Shown here: piece by piece, positions 43,760-53,210 of the stretch | How the letters are laid out: each line of letters starts with the position of its first letter | Position numbering within the stretch: the first letter of the stretch is position 1 | NCBI RefSeq assembly: GCF_900537175.1 | Contig: NZ_LS999835.1 | Coordinates: forward strand, 248,001-312,000 | Direction: 5' to 3' | Origin: Lentilitoribacter sp. Alg239-R112 | Lineage (GTDB): Bacteria > Pseudomonadota > Alphaproteobacteria > Rhizobiales > Rhizobiaceae | DNA length: 64,000 bases | Made by a program: the position numbers and the translations under genes | The notes under the pieces: generated by a model | Told to the model about the DNA's origin: nothing | Seen by the model: the letters and a program-made list of their open reading frames with translations, nothing else | Databases searched by the model: none

Positions 43760-45220
43760 ATGATGAATTCACAAATCGCTTCCCGTATCGTGGCAAATCT
43801 CACCCATTCGGGTGATAAAGTTGTTATTTATTTTGGCGATAAGCAGATTAAGGCTGCTGAATTTTTAGACCTAATTCAGATATATCGGCGTGGGTTGATA
43901 AATTTACACCGCCACGAAAATATTGCCATCTTGATGAAGACCTCACCGGATGCCTTAGCGCTATTTATCGCTTCATTATCTGTTGCGAAGAATACGTGTT
44001 TCTTTGATCCGAACTGGCCAGAGGATATTATCAAGAAGACTGCAAATTTAGCTCAAATCGATATGATTATATCTGACGATAGCCAATCTGCCGTCGATAC
44101 ATTATCCCATCTGGTATTGAAAACGCCAACCGTAACGGCGGATCATGAGGCTGAAGCTGAAGTTAATAATCTGGATGGTAACTATGATCCAAATTATACG
44201 TGCTTCACGTCCGGTTCAACGGGACTACCTAAAGGGTGTATGCGTTCGGAGATGTCGTGGATACGGAGTTTTGGTTCGGATCAGAAATTCACCGATATCC
44301 AAGAATCTGACACGGTTATTGTCCCCGGCAGTTTTGCTCATTCCTTGTTTCTTTATGCTGCCATTCGTGGCCTTTACACGGGTGCAACAATTGCACTCTT
44401 TACAAACTTTCACCCAAATCGAATTGTAGAGATATTCGAGCATATCAATAATGGTGTGATCTTTGCTGTTCCTACTCAATTGGATGCATTAGTCCATTCA
44501 ACCTGTCAGCATGGCGAAAATATCAAACGAATATTATCAACGGGGTCGAAGCTGCCAATTTCCATTTATGAGAAGCTTGTTGATGTATTCACGGAAGCTG
44601 TGATTGTGGAGTTTTATGGAACATCTGAATTAAGCTACGTCGCAGCACGTACAGTATCAGTTGATGACCCTGAGACTTTGGTTGGGCGACCATTGCCAAA
44701 TGTTGAAATTTCGATCAAAGGGCCGGATGGTGCAGACATACCAATGGGGAGCGAGGGGCTTGTTTATGTGAAGAGTGATCTTGCTTTTCGCGGTTATGTT
44801 TCACATTCGGGCCTGCAGGAAGCCGATAAATCGATATGTGTTGGTGATGCTGGATTTTTCGATTTTAACGGAGACCTGCATTTGGTCGGCCGCATGGATA
44901 GAGCATTTCAAAGTAGTGGTCGGAATATTATTCCAGAAGCTATTGAAACAGCGTTGACCTCAATCGAAGGTGTTGCACTTGCAGCTGTATTTGGGGTTCC
45001 CGATGCCACCCGTGAGAATAGAATTGCTGCGGTGTTATGTATTGACGCCCAGATTACGAAACCTGATCTGATATCTTGCTTACGACAGTCACTTGCCACA
45101 TACGCAATACCTAGTATCTACTATAAATGCGATATATGGCCTAAAACTACGTCTGGGAAAATTGATCTGATTACACTAAGGAGCAAACTGTTGGCGAAGG
45201 AGCTGGAGGTTCTATTTTGA
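43760..45220 (+). CDS. AMP-forming acyl-CoA synthetase-like ligase
   Basis: A 486-residue ANL-superfamily ligase with the phosphate-binding loop FTSGSTGLPKGCMRSEMS (about residues 138-155), EFYGTSELSYVA (about 279-290), DAGFFDFNGDLHLVGRMDR (about 365-383) and the C-terminal catalytic lysine in KTTSGKIDLITLRSKL (about 464-479). It should activate a carboxylic acid as an acyl-adenylate and then a CoA thioester. ATG 43763 is an equal start. The acid is unknown; the biotin-transporter neighbourhood makes a pimelate-like dicarboxylate a candidate, which is inference. Confidence 0.9.
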   Translation: MMNSQIASRIVANLTHSGDKVVIYFGDKQIKAAEFLDLIQIYRRGLINLHRHENIAILMKTSPDALALFIASLSVAKNTCFFDPNWPEDIIKKTANLAQIDMIISDDSQSAVDTLSHLVLKTPTVTADHEAEAEVNNLDGNYDPNYTCFTSGSTGLPKGCMRSEMSWIRSFGSDQKFTDIQESDTVIVPGSFAHSLFLYAAIRGLYTGATIALFTNFHPNRIVEIFEHINNGVIFAVPTQLDALVHSTCQHGENIKRILSTGSKLPISIYEKLVDVFTEAVIVEFYGTSELSYVAARTVSVDDPETLVGRPLPNVEISIKGPDGADIPMGSEGLVYVKSDLAFRGYVSHSGLQEADKSICVGDAGFFDFNGDLHLVGRMDRAFQSSGRNIIPEAIETALTSIEGVALAAVFGVPDATRENRIAAVLCIDAQITKPDLISCLRQSLATYAIPSIYYKCDIWPKTTSGKIDLITLRSKLLAKELEVLF

Positions 45221-46353
45221 CAGGATCATCATGGATGATAGGCGCGATGCGAACACCTGTGACTTCCCGAAGCGGGGCTCTTTCTGCATTCACAGCACCT
45301 GAGTTGGGTAGCATCTCAATTTCAGCTCTTATAGACAGTTTGAACGTACCTTCTGATCTCGTTGAGCATCTTATCCTCGCAAATGGTCTTTATGGCGGTG
45401 GAAATCCAGCAAGATTGAGTGCTCTTGCATCTGGCCTTCCTGAAAATGTCCCCAGCATGAGTATTGATACACAATGCTGCGGTGGGTTAGATTCAATTCT
45501 TTTGGCACATGGTCTGGTGGCCTCCGGCATGCATGATTTTGTTATTGCTGGAGGTATAGAATCCTTCACAACGGCTCCACGGCGATTTAACAGGTCTTTG
45601 GATGGTCGTCCGGATCAAGAATATAAGAGACCTCCATTTTCACCTTGGGTGGATAGAGATCCAGACATGCTGGAGGCTGCGGCTCAGCTTGCCAAAGAGT
45701 TCAATATATTACGTGCCGAACAAGAAGAATTTGCAATAAGAAGCCATGCATCTGCATTGAAGGCGCAAGATAGGCTTTTGAGCGAATGTATTGCATTTGA
45801 TGGTGTGCAGTTTGATACATTTACACGTGAACTAAGCTCCAAATTATGTAAACGGATGCCTATTATTGCAGGCGATGTTGACCACGGCATAACCAGTGCT
45901 ACAACGTGTGTTGAGGCGGATGCGAGCGCTGTATGTGCAATTGTATCTTCCGGTTTTTTAAGTGCGCATCCGAAATATCAAAAGACTGCGATCAAAATTT
46001 TAGGCACTCAATCTGTTGGCAGTGATCCGGCAATGCCCGGACTTGCGCCTGTTGATGCAGTTAGAGAGATCTTGAAGAAGCTTTCACTCACTGCGCAAGA
46101 ATTTGACGTCATAGAAGTCATGGAAGCATTTGCGTCACAAGCAATAGCTTGTATCAGACTTTGTGGATTTGATCAGAATGTTGTAAATCTTGGCGGCGGT
46201 GCCTTAGCGCGCGGACATCCGATCGGAGCTTCTGGTGCAATAAATGCTGTCAGATTGTTTCAAGAGATGAATTATCGACCATCTTCTAAACTCGGATTGG
46301 CTGCGATTGCAGGCGCCGGGGGGCTTGGTTCGGCCTTGGTGTTGTCCAAATGA
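45217..46353 (+). CDS. divergent thiolase lacking two catalytic residues
   Basis: A 378-residue thiolase-fold protein. TTG at 45217, with GGAGGT 6 bp upstream, is the start; it overlaps the ligase stop. The nucleophilic cysteine is kept (IDTQCCGGLDS, about residue 85), as is the histidine in RGHPIGASGA (about 334). The usual NEAFA is MEAFA (about 302), and the C-terminal CxGxG cysteine is replaced (LAAIAGAGGLGSA, about 364). Loss of the acid/base cysteine and the asparagine suggests a changed reaction, perhaps condensation-only or accessory. The canonical thiolase at 49964-51160 has all four. Confidence 0.88.
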   Translation: MTGSSWMIGAMRTPVTSRSGALSAFTAPELGSISISALIDSLNVPSDLVEHLILANGLYGGGNPARLSALASGLPENVPSMSIDTQCCGGLDSILLAHGLVASGMHDFVIAGGIESFTTAPRRFNRSLDGRPDQEYKRPPFSPWVDRDPDMLEAAAQLAKEFNILRAEQEEFAIRSHASALKAQDRLLSECIAFDGVQFDTFTRELSSKLCKRMPIIAGDVDHGITSATTCVEADASAVCAIVSSGFLSAHPKYQKTAIKILGTQSVGSDPAMPGLAPVDAVREILKKLSLTAQEFDVIEVMEAFASQAIACIRLCGFDQNVVNLGGGALARGHPIGASGAINAVRLFQEMNYRPSSKLGLAAIAGAGGLGSALVLSK

Positions 46354-46790
46354 AGTATATTCACGCGTTGGAAGACTTGGATAGTTTAGTCGGTGAGGGT
46401 GTCGCTGTTGGTCAATCTCTACAAATTGATCAGATGATGCTGGATCAGTTCTTAGAACTTTGCGGCGATACAAACAAAATACACCGCACCTCACCATCAA
46501 ACTCTCAGCCAATTATCCCCGGGAACTTTTTGATTTCACTCGTTCCTCAGCTCTTGCAATCACAGATGAGCATTCATGAAAGTATCGAATGTTTTACTGT
46601 TGGCTATCAGATGATTAAATTTAGGGCACCGGTACGAGTACAAGATACTGTTATATTCAATGCTGATATTTCGTCCGTTAGATGTGTCAAAGAAGCCCGA
46701 CACGTTGTATATGATTTCACATTTAGAAACCAAGATCAGAGTAAGGTTTCAATGGAAGGTCAAATGACGGACTTATATCGTAAGGTCTGA
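46350..46790 (+). CDS. MaoC-like hot-dog dehydratase/hydratase
   Basis: A 146-residue hot-dog protein. The active-site pair is in LELCGDTNKIHRT (residues about 34-46), matching the G-D-x-N-x-I-H hydratase pattern with Asp and His present, and PGNFLISLVPQLL follows (about 53-65). Family enzymes hydrate 2-enoyl-CoA or dehydrate 3-hydroxyacyl-CoA. It overlaps the thiolase by 4 bp and ends the operon that begins with bioMN. It is convergent with the TRAP large-permease gene. Confidence 0.85.
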   Translation: MKYIHALEDLDSLVGEGVAVGQSLQIDQMMLDQFLELCGDTNKIHRTSPSNSQPIIPGNFLISLVPQLLQSQMSIHESIECFTVGYQMIKFRAPVRVQDTVIFNADISSVRCVKEARHVVYDFTFRNQDQSKVSMEGQMTDLYRKV

Positions 46791-46822
46791 TCACCTAAAT
46801 TGCATATGGTCTTACTGTCGGA

Positions 46823-48154
46823 TTAAAACCCCCAAATTCCCACAGGCAGAAGCAATGACAAGAATGGAAGACCAACGAGCAGGGCAAGGCGCACAATATC
46901 AGCAACCCAGAACGGGGTCACACCTTTAAATATTGTTGCCGTTGATACATCTTTCACCACGGACCGCAGAACAAAAACATTTAGTCCGATGGGCGGCGTG
47001 ATAAGTGATATTTCCGTGACAACAACAACAACGATACCAAACCAGATAAGCGCAAACTCACCCGTTAGATCACCTTCGAAGAAGCCGAGTGATGCTATCA
47101 ATGGAGCAAACACTGGCACCGTTAAGGTAATCATCGAAAGACTTTCAAAGACTGCACCCAGTACCAGATAAATTAAGATCATCATTCCTAAAATCATGAA
47201 TGGTTCAAAGCCTGCACCTTGCACAAGAGCTAACAGATCATCGGGCAGTCCTGCACGCGTAATAAGGCGGCTAAAGATATCAGCACCGATAAGAAGAACG
47301 AACAGGCCCACAGACGTTTTTACAGTTTGCGTCAATGCATCCATTAATTTTGCGAAGGAAAAGCGGCCAATGGCAATAGAGATAAGAATAGCGCCAAAAG
47401 CCCCAACGCCGGCAGCTTCGTCGGCGGTAAAAATGCGACCATAAATGCCACCGATAATGATGCAGAAGAGTACGAGTATTGGTATAACTCTAAGCACACT
47501 TGCTTTTGTTTCAGCCCCGGATAATTTTTCGCCTGCGGGTCCCGCCTTCGGGTTGCGCCATACAACAAAGGCTACAGCGCAGAGATAAAGTGCGATACCT
47601 AGAATGCCGGGAAGAATACCTGCCAAAAATAGCTTGCCAATTGATTGACCTGTCAGGAACCCATAAATAATGAGAATAATGCTGGGAGGAATGAGAATTC
47701 CCAGCGTTCCGCCTGCCGCAACTGATGCGGTTGATAGGCTATCATGGTAACCGAATTTTCGCATAGGTGGCAGGGCGACTTGCGACATTGTAGCCGCTGT
47801 TGCCAGTGAGGACCCTGAAACTGCAGAAAACCCGCCACAAGCTAAGATCGTGGACATAGCCAAACCGCCCGGTAATCGCCCAACCAGAGCATAAGCTGCG
47901 CGGTAAAGATCATGGGCCATTCCGCTTTGCGCAATCAACATACCCATGAAAATGAAAAGCGGAATTACCGACAATGCATCATTTTGCGTAACATCAAGAA
48001 TAGAATCAGCTGCTGGTCCAAGCCCTGCTGACCAGCGCCAATCACGCAGGTAAACAAAACCAACTGCACCGACTAAACCCATGGCAAAGCCAATGGGTAT
48101 ACGCAACAACACAAGCGAAATTACGAGCGCAAACGCAATAAGTGATATTTCCAT
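46823..48154 (-). CDS. TRAP transporter large permease (DctM type)
   Basis: A 443-residue inner-membrane protein with about 12 hydrophobic segments. The DctM signature regions include NDALSVIPLFIFMGMLIAQSG (about 58-77), GGFSAVSGSSLATAATMSQV (about 107-126) and GTLGILIPPSIILIIYGFLT (about 149-168). It forms the sodium-coupled channel of a TRAP importer for an organic acid. The gene is translated right after the small permease (shared base at 48154). It belongs to the operon divergent from the paa genes. Confidence 0.94.
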   Translation of the reverse strand: MEISLIAFALVISLVLLRIPIGFAMGLVGAVGFVYLRDWRWSAGLGPAADSILDVTQNDALSVIPLFIFMGMLIAQSGMAHDLYRAAYALVGRLPGGLAMSTILACGGFSAVSGSSLATAATMSQVALPPMRKFGYHDSLSTASVAAGGTLGILIPPSIILIIYGFLTGQSIGKLFLAGILPGILGIALYLCAVAFVVWRNPKAGPAGEKLSGAETKASVLRVIPILVLFCIIIGGIYGRIFTADEAAGVGAFGAILISIAIGRFSFAKLMDALTQTVKTSVGLFVLLIGADIFSRLITRAGLPDDLLALVQGAGFEPFMILGMMILIYLVLGAVFESLSMITLTVPVFAPLIASLGFFEGDLTGEFALIWFGIVVVVVTEISLITPPIGLNVFVLRSVVKDVSTATIFKGVTPFWVADIVRLALLVGLPFLSLLLPVGIWGF

Positions 48155-48678
48155 TACTTGATTTCCTGCGATCCTGATACGATGTCAGGTTTACCCTTGA
48201 ATAGTCTTGAGAGCATTAAAATTAACACCAATACACCCGTTAAGAATACAGCGCCGGAGATGATGTAAATCAGAGGGTATTTTGGAATGAATAATAGTTC
48301 ACTGACAATTCCGCGGCTGAGAGCTTTCTCAGCGCGGGTAAGCAACCAATAGCCCATTGTAAGAAGTGATACAGAGATTAGAATTTCGATTAATCGGTCA
48401 CGAATGAAGGCGGCTTTAGGCGAAAACATAAAGTCCATCAGATCAACATCGATCTGCCCGCCGCGTAAAGTCACGACTGGAAATGCCAGAAAAATCGAAA
48501 GTGCTAGCAGAATTTGAGCGATATCCTGCCGACCAAAAAGGGGCGCGTTAAACATATAGCGCCCCACCACCTCAACAACTGTGACACACATGATGAGGAC
48601 AATGCAGACCGTACTAAGAAAAAGGCTAAGTCGGGCGAGCCAAGCGCCCGCCCTTTTAATAGTCGTATAGGTCATCAT
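48154..48678 (-). CDS. TRAP transporter small permease (DctQ type)
   Basis: A 174-residue protein with four membrane helices (about residues 15-37, 51-70, 90-112 and 131-153). VVGRYMFNAPLFGRQDIAQI (about 38-57) fits the DctQ family, in which the small subunit helps the large permease. It overlaps both neighbours by one base, so the three transporter genes are tightly coupled. Confidence 0.92.
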   Translation of the reverse strand: MMTYTTIKRAGAWLARLSLFLSTVCIVLIMCVTVVEVVGRYMFNAPLFGRQDIAQILLALSIFLAFPVVTLRGGQIDVDLMDFMFSPKAAFIRDRLIEILISVSLLTMGYWLLTRAEKALSRGIVSELLFIPKYPLIYIISGAVFLTGVLVLILMLSRLFKGKPDIVSGSQEIK

Positions 48679-49688
48679 TATTTATTGTATTCAGCCATTG
48701 TATCACGGATAAGTTTAAGAGCGGCATCAGCATCGACACCCTTTGCACTGACTTCCTCCAGAACAGATTTCTGAATTTGTGGGACAAGAGCTTCGAACTT
48801 TGCAGCAGCACTTCCTTCAAGGTCTATGACTTTACCAGTTTTTGACTGTGCGTCTATACCGCGCTGGTTGCCTTCATCCCAAGCTTTACCGGCAAAGGCT
48901 GAGAATTCTTCACCCAAAACAGCGTTGATTGCTTTGGCATCTTCTTCCCCGATTGAATCCATGAACTCTTCACTCATGATGATGGAGAAAGAACCACGAT
49001 AAAAACCACCAGGAACACGATATGTATAAGGCAAGACTTCTGTCAGGCGCAAAATAGCAATTGTATCACCGGGGAAAAATGTTCCGTCAGCAACACCGTT
49101 GGCAACAGTTTCATACACTTTCGGTGCAGAAACCTGCACACCGGCCATATCCAATCCTTTTAGAACATCACCCATGACACCACCGCCAGAACGAACTTTT
49201 AGTCCAGCAACGTCTTCTAAGGATGCAACCTCTTTTGAGAGGTGAAGCATGCCTGGCGCATGTACCATCATAGCCACAGGTACGACACCATCATGCTCAT
49301 TCACTTTGCCAAGCATTTGTTGATGGGCACGCCAGTGTGCAGCAGATGCGGCAGCAGAATCGCCTTCCAAACCAGGTATTTCAATCAATTTCGAGGTAAC
49401 AAAACGGCCAGGATTGTAACCGTGGAAAATCCATGCAGCATCCGCGCCGCCATCTTCAATCAAATCAGCCTGTGCCGGCGGAGAAGCAAGACCATATTCG
49501 ATCTTACCTTTTACTCGACCTTCTGTAGCAGCATCAATACGCTTGATAAATTCCGGCCAGACAATTTCGTTCATGATGTGGCTTGGTGGTAGCCATGATG
49601 AAACAACCATCGTTTTTTCAGCAGAAGCTGAAGATACAAAAGCGAAAGTTGCAAGCCCTGCAATCAGAGCATTTGATATAATTTTCAT
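48678..49688 (-). CDS. TRAP transporter substrate-binding protein (DctP type)
   Basis: A 336-residue periplasmic receptor. Start at 49688 after GGGAGG, giving a signal peptide MKIISNALIAGLATFAFVSSA. The DctP fold parts ASLEDVAGLKVRSGGGVMGD and NGVADGTFFPGDTIAILRL are present. The bound ligand is unknown; an aromatic acid such as phenylacetate is suggested because the operon is divergent from paaJ and a palindrome in its 5' region resembles one at the paaG/paaH promoter. Confidence 0.92.
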   Translation of the reverse strand: MKIISNALIAGLATFAFVSSASAEKTMVVSSWLPPSHIMNEIVWPEFIKRIDAATEGRVKGKIEYGLASPPAQADLIEDGGADAAWIFHGYNPGRFVTSKLIEIPGLEGDSAAASAAHWRAHQQMLGKVNEHDGVVPVAMMVHAPGMLHLSKEVASLEDVAGLKVRSGGGVMGDVLKGLDMAGVQVSAPKVYETVANGVADGTFFPGDTIAILRLTEVLPYTYRVPGGFYRGSFSIIMSEEFMDSIGEEDAKAINAVLGEEFSAFAGKAWDEGNQRGIDAQSKTGKVIDLEGSAAAKFEALVPQIQKSVLEEVSAKGVDADAALKLIRDTMAEYNK

Positions 49689-49744
49689 AATTTCCTCCCT
49701 TTGCAAGCGCGCCAGATGCGCTTGTTTCCATCATCCTATATAAA

Positions 49745-49758
49745 ACCGACTGGACGGT
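49745..49758. promoter_or_regulatory. PaaR-like operator upstream of the TRAP operon
   Basis: ACCGACTGGACGGT is a palindrome in its outer bases (ACCG/CGGT plus C/G pair inside). It is close to ACCGTCTGGTTGGT at 59825-59838: 13 of 16 bases agree when both are extended by CA. It lies 57 bp upstream of the dctP-type start and in the same intergenic region as paaJ. This suits the TetR regulator at 56656-57252; binding is inferred. Confidence 0.6.
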
Positions 49759-49865
49759 CAATATATAAAAATATTACCCGTTTATTCCTTCTTGATAAGT
49801 GAATTAATTCAATAATTTATGAGATTTCATGAGATGAGGTTATAAGAGTATAGTACAAATTTTAC

Positions 49866-49908
49866 TTGACATGTTACGGTTTATACGGATTATATATTTT
49901 CGTAACAT
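49866..49908 (+). promoter_or_regulatory. paaJ promoter region with an 8-bp inverted repeat
   Basis: TTGACA (49866-49871) is followed by AT-rich sequence with TATATA near 49891. ATGTTACG (49871-49878) and CGTAACAT (49901-49908) are exact inverted repeats 22 bp apart and bracket the -10 region. They could be a second operator, for a regulator other than the PaaR-like site 110 bp away, or a two-site loop. Confidence 0.45.
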
Positions 49909-49963
49909 ATTTGCTGAATAACGCTCCTTAGTCATTTCAGCTCTAGATTTGGAGATCTTGCAA

Positions 49964-51160
49964 TTGTCGGCTTTTATTCTTGATGCTGTTCGTACACCCA
50001 TTGGACGTTATGGTGGCGCTTTGTCATCTTTGCGTGTGGACGATTTGGCGGCGCTGCCATTGGCAGCCCTTAAAGATCGAAATCCTGAACTGGATTGGGC
50101 AAAAATTGATGATGTTATCATGGGAGATGCAAATCAAGCGGGCGAAGATAATCGGAATGTTGCGCGTATGGCGGCACTTCTGGCAGGGCTCTCTGTAGAG
50201 ACGCCAGGCACAACGATTAATCGTTTGTGTGCATCAGGTTTAGATGCAGTTGCTATGGCGTCAAGAGGCATTAAAGCGGGTGATTATCGTATGGCCATTG
50301 CGGGTGGTGTGGAAAGTATGAGCCGCGCTCCATTTGTCATGCCAAAGGCAACCACCGCATTCTCCCGCTCGAACGATGTGTTTGATACGACTATTGGCTG
50401 GCGTTTTGTGAACCCAAAAATGAAGGCCGAGTATGGCATAGATTCTATGCCGCAAACTGCAGATAATGTAGCTGATGAATTTGGAATTAGTCGCCAAGAT
50501 CAGGATGCCTTTGCAGCCCGCAGTCAATCACGATATCAGGCCGCCCATGATGCGGGAGTTTTCTCAGATGAACTTATCGCCGTTTCTGTTCCTCAACGTA
50601 AAGGTGATCCAATCTTGTTCGATAAGGACGAGCATCCTCGCCCTGGGACAGATCAAGTAAAATTATCGGGTTTAAAAGGCGTAAACGGGGCGGAAAAAAC
50701 TGTAACAGCAGGCAATGCCTCTGGTGTCAATGATGGTGCTGCAGCTCTGCTTTTGGCCAACGAGGCGTTAGCAAAAGATGCAAAACCGCTCGCGCGTGTA
50801 GTTGCAGCTGCAGCAGCTGGCGTTGCACCGCGTATTATGGGTATTGGTCCTGTTCCGGCTACACGGAAAGTGTTGGAGATTTCCGGCCTGTCATTAGATC
50901 AGATGGATGTCATTGAACTTAATGAAGCATTTGCAAGCCAAGGTCTGGCTACATTACGGGAACTCGGCCTGCCGGATGACGCAGAACACGTTAATCCAAA
51001 CGGTGGGGCAATTGCGCTTGGTCACCCATTAGGCATGTCCGGGGCAAGGCTTGTTATGACTGCAGCTTATCAATTGCGCCGCACGGGAGGTCGCTATGCA
51101 CTGTGCACAATGTGTGTGGGCGTTGGTCAGGGCGCTGCAATGATTATTGAACGTATTTAA
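49964..51160 (+). CDS. paaJ: 3-oxoadipyl-CoA/3-oxo-5,6-dehydrosuberyl-CoA thiolase
   Basis: A 398-residue thiolase. The start is TTG at 49964, with GGAG nine bases upstream, giving [20 protein letters not shown] as in other PaaJ/PcaF proteins. All four catalytic elements are present: Cys in [27 protein letters not shown] and [10 protein letters not shown]. It performs the two final thiolysis steps of phenylacetate breakdown, giving acetyl-CoA and succinyl-CoA. First gene of the paaJABCDE unit. Confidence 0.95.
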   Translation: MSAFILDAVRTPIGRYGGALSSLRVDDLAALPLAALKDRNPELDWAKIDDVIMGDANQAGEDNRNVARMAALLAGLSVETPGTTINRLCASGLDAVAMASRGIKAGDYRMAIAGGVESMSRAPFVMPKATTAFSRSNDVFDTTIGWRFVNPKMKAEYGIDSMPQTADNVADEFGISRQDQDAFAARSQSRYQAAHDAGVFSDELIAVSVPQRKGDPILFDKDEHPRPGTDQVKLSGLKGVNGAEKTVTAGNASGVNDGAAALLLANEALAKDAKPLARVVAAAAAGVAPRIMGIGPVPATRKVLEISGLSLDQMDVIELNEAFASQGLATLRELGLPDDAEHVNPNGGAIALGHPLGMSGARLVMTAAYQLRRTGGRYALCTMCVGVGQGAAMIIERI

Positions 51161-51172
51161 GGGAGAAAGAGC

Positions 51173-52153
51173 ATGTATGCACAGATGGTAAATTCTGAAA
51201 CTTCCAAAGGCGAACTTACTGCCGAGGATATAGCTTTTCAGGCGCGTATCGATGCGGGTCAGAAAATTGAACCGAAAGACTGGATGCCTGAGGGATACCG
51301 TAAAACTCTTATTCGCCAGATTGGTCAGCATGCCCATTCTGAAATTGTCGGTCAGTTGCCAGAGGGTAATTGGGTAACGCGTGCTCCCACGCTGGAGCGA
51401 AAAGCTAACTTGCTGGCAAAAGTACAAGATGAAGCAGGACACGGATTATATCTTTACTGTGCTGCTGAAACATTGGGTGTGAGCCGCGATGAACTCTTAG
51501 ACATGTTGCATGCAGGCAAAATGAAGTACTCGTCCATCTTCAATTACCCGACATTAAACTGGGCAGATATGGGTGCTGTGGGCTGGTTGGTTGATGGAGC
51601 AGCGATCATGAACCAGGTTCCTTTGCAGCGCACATCCTTTGGTCCTTACTCACGTGCCATGGTGCGGATTTGCAAAGAAGAAAGCTTTCACCAGCGTCAG
51701 GGCTATCACATCATGATGACCATGTGTAAAGGCACCGACGAACAGAGGGAAATGGCGCAAGATGCCATGAATCGTTTTTGGGAACCTGCACTTATGATGT
51801 TCGGACCTTCGGACAAAGACAGTGTGCATTCTGAACAGAATATGAAGTGGAAAATCAAGATCAATACCAATGATGAGCTGCGCCAAAAGTTCGTTGATGA
51901 AACCGTTCCACAAGCAAAATATCTGGGTCTTACCATTCCAGATGATACTATCAAATGGAATGAAGAACGTGGTCATTACGATTTTGCTGAACCTGATTGG
52001 AATGAGTTCTTTGATGTTCTGAAGGGTAATGGTCCTTGCAATACGGAGCGTTTGGAAACACGCAAAAAAGCGTGGGATGATGGCGCTTGGGTTCGTGATG
52101 GCATGATGGCCCATGCAGAAAAACGCGCAGCGCGCAAACAAGCAGCGGAGTAA
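51173..52153 (+). CDS. paaA: phenylacetyl-CoA epoxidase catalytic subunit PaaA
   Basis: A 326-residue protein with a ferritin-like di-iron fold. Iron ligands are expected in [20 protein letters not shown] (about residues 83-102) and in [19 protein letters not shown] (about 164-182). PaaA holds the di-iron centre that makes the 1,2-epoxide of phenylacetyl-CoA. GGGAGAAAGAGC precedes the ATG. It is first of paaABCDE, 6 bp before paaB. Confidence 0.96.
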   Translation: MYAQMVNSETSKGELTAEDIAFQARIDAGQKIEPKDWMPEGYRKTLIRQIGQHAHSEIVGQLPEGNWVTRAPTLERKANLLAKVQDEAGHGLYLYCAAETLGVSRDELLDMLHAGKMKYSSIFNYPTLNWADMGAVGWLVDGAAIMNQVPLQRTSFGPYSRAMVRICKEESFHQRQGYHIMMTMCKGTDEQREMAQDAMNRFWEPALMMFGPSDKDSVHSEQNMKWKIKINTNDELRQKFVDETVPQAKYLGLTIPDDTIKWNEERGHYDFAEPDWNEFFDVLKGNGPCNTERLETRKKAWDDGAWVRDGMMAHAEKRAARKQAAE

Positions 52154-52159
52154 ATTAAG

Positions 52160-52453
52160 ATGTCTAAAGTTTCAAAAGAATGGCCTCTCTGGGAAGTCTT
52201 TATTCGCGGTCAACACGGCATGAGCCATCGTCATGTTGGTTCACTACATGCCCCCGATGCGGAGATGGCAATTAAAAATGCTCGTGATGTTTATACACGC
52301 CGAAATGAGGGAGTAAGCATCTGGGTGGTTGAAGCAAATCATGTAACCGCATCAAGTCCTTCGGATAAAGGCCCACTATTCGAGCCTGCAAAATCCAAGG
52401 TTTATCGTCATCCAACTTTTTATGAAATTCCAGAAGAAGTAGGTAAGATGTAA
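52160..52453 (+). CDS. paaB: phenylacetyl-CoA epoxidase subunit PaaB
   Basis: A 97-residue subunit with WPLWEVFIRGQHGMSHRHVG at residues 8-27 and HAPDAEMAIKNARDVYTRRN about 30-49, both characteristic of PaaB. PaaB stabilises the PaaAC core and the higher-order complex. It shares its last base with the first base of paaC. Confidence 0.95.
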   Translation: MSKVSKEWPLWEVFIRGQHGMSHRHVGSLHAPDAEMAIKNARDVYTRRNEGVSIWVVEANHVTASSPSDKGPLFEPAKSKVYRHPTFYEIPEEVGKM

Positions 52454-53205
52454 TGAGTGCTTTATATGAATTTTTACTTCGCCAAGGTGACAATACACTT
52501 GTGCTTGGGCACCGTGTGTCAGAATGGTGTGGAATTGGGCCTGTGCTGGAAGAAGATATAGCACTTGCAAATACCGCGCTTGACCTGATCGGACAAACAC
52601 AAATGTGGCTTGGTTATGCCGGAGAAGTTGAGGGCAAAGGGCGTAGTGCGGATGATCTTGCATATTTGCGCGATCCGCATGCCTTTAGAAATCTTTTGAT
52701 GTTGGAAACGCCAAACCGTGATTTCGGTAATACGATGATGCGTCAATTTTTATTTGATGCTTATCAGGTCCAATTTCTTGCAGCATTGGAGAAATCATCC
52801 GATCAGAGGGTTGCAGACATAGCAACCAAATCACTAAAGGAAGCGCAATATCATCTGGAAAGATCGTCTGATATCGTTATTGCTTTGGGCGATGGCACGG
52901 ATGAGAGCAAAGAAAAAATGCAAAAGGCACTCAATCGTTTGTGGCCATATATTGGTGAAATGTTTGAAAGTGATAGCATCGACCAAGCAATGGTTGATGC
53001 TGGCATTGCTCCTGATCCAGCATCCATCCGCGTTGAATGGGATCAGATCATTCAACGCGTTATGAGCGATGCTTATCTGCAGTTGCCAGAAGATGCATTT
53101 ACACATCTTGGTGGAAAAAATGGCAAACGACATACAGAGCATCTTGGTCATATGCTTGCGACGATGCAGACATTGCAACGTTCACACCCTGGCGCAACCT
53201 GGTAA
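52453..53205 (+). CDS. paaC: phenylacetyl-CoA epoxidase subunit PaaC
   Basis: A 250-residue ferritin-like subunit that pairs with PaaA but lacks iron. Typical segments are LALANTALDLIGQTQMWLGYA-like (ALANTALDLIGQTQMWLGY, about residues 36-54) and LKEAQYHLERSSDIVIALGDG (its last 20 about 131-150). It is a structural partner for epoxidation of phenylacetyl-CoA. It starts one base before the paaB end and ends 5 bp before paaD. Confidence 0.95.
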   Translation: MSALYEFLLRQGDNTLVLGHRVSEWCGIGPVLEEDIALANTALDLIGQTQMWLGYAGEVEGKGRSADDLAYLRDPHAFRNLLMLETPNRDFGNTMMRQFLFDAYQVQFLAALEKSSDQRVADIATKSLKEAQYHLERSSDIVIALGDGTDESKEKMQKALNRLWPYIGEMFESDSIDQAMVDAGIAPDPASIRVEWDQIIQRVMSDAYLQLPEDAFTHLGGKNGKRHTEHLGHMLATMQTLQRSHPGATW

Positions 53206-53210
53206 TTGAT

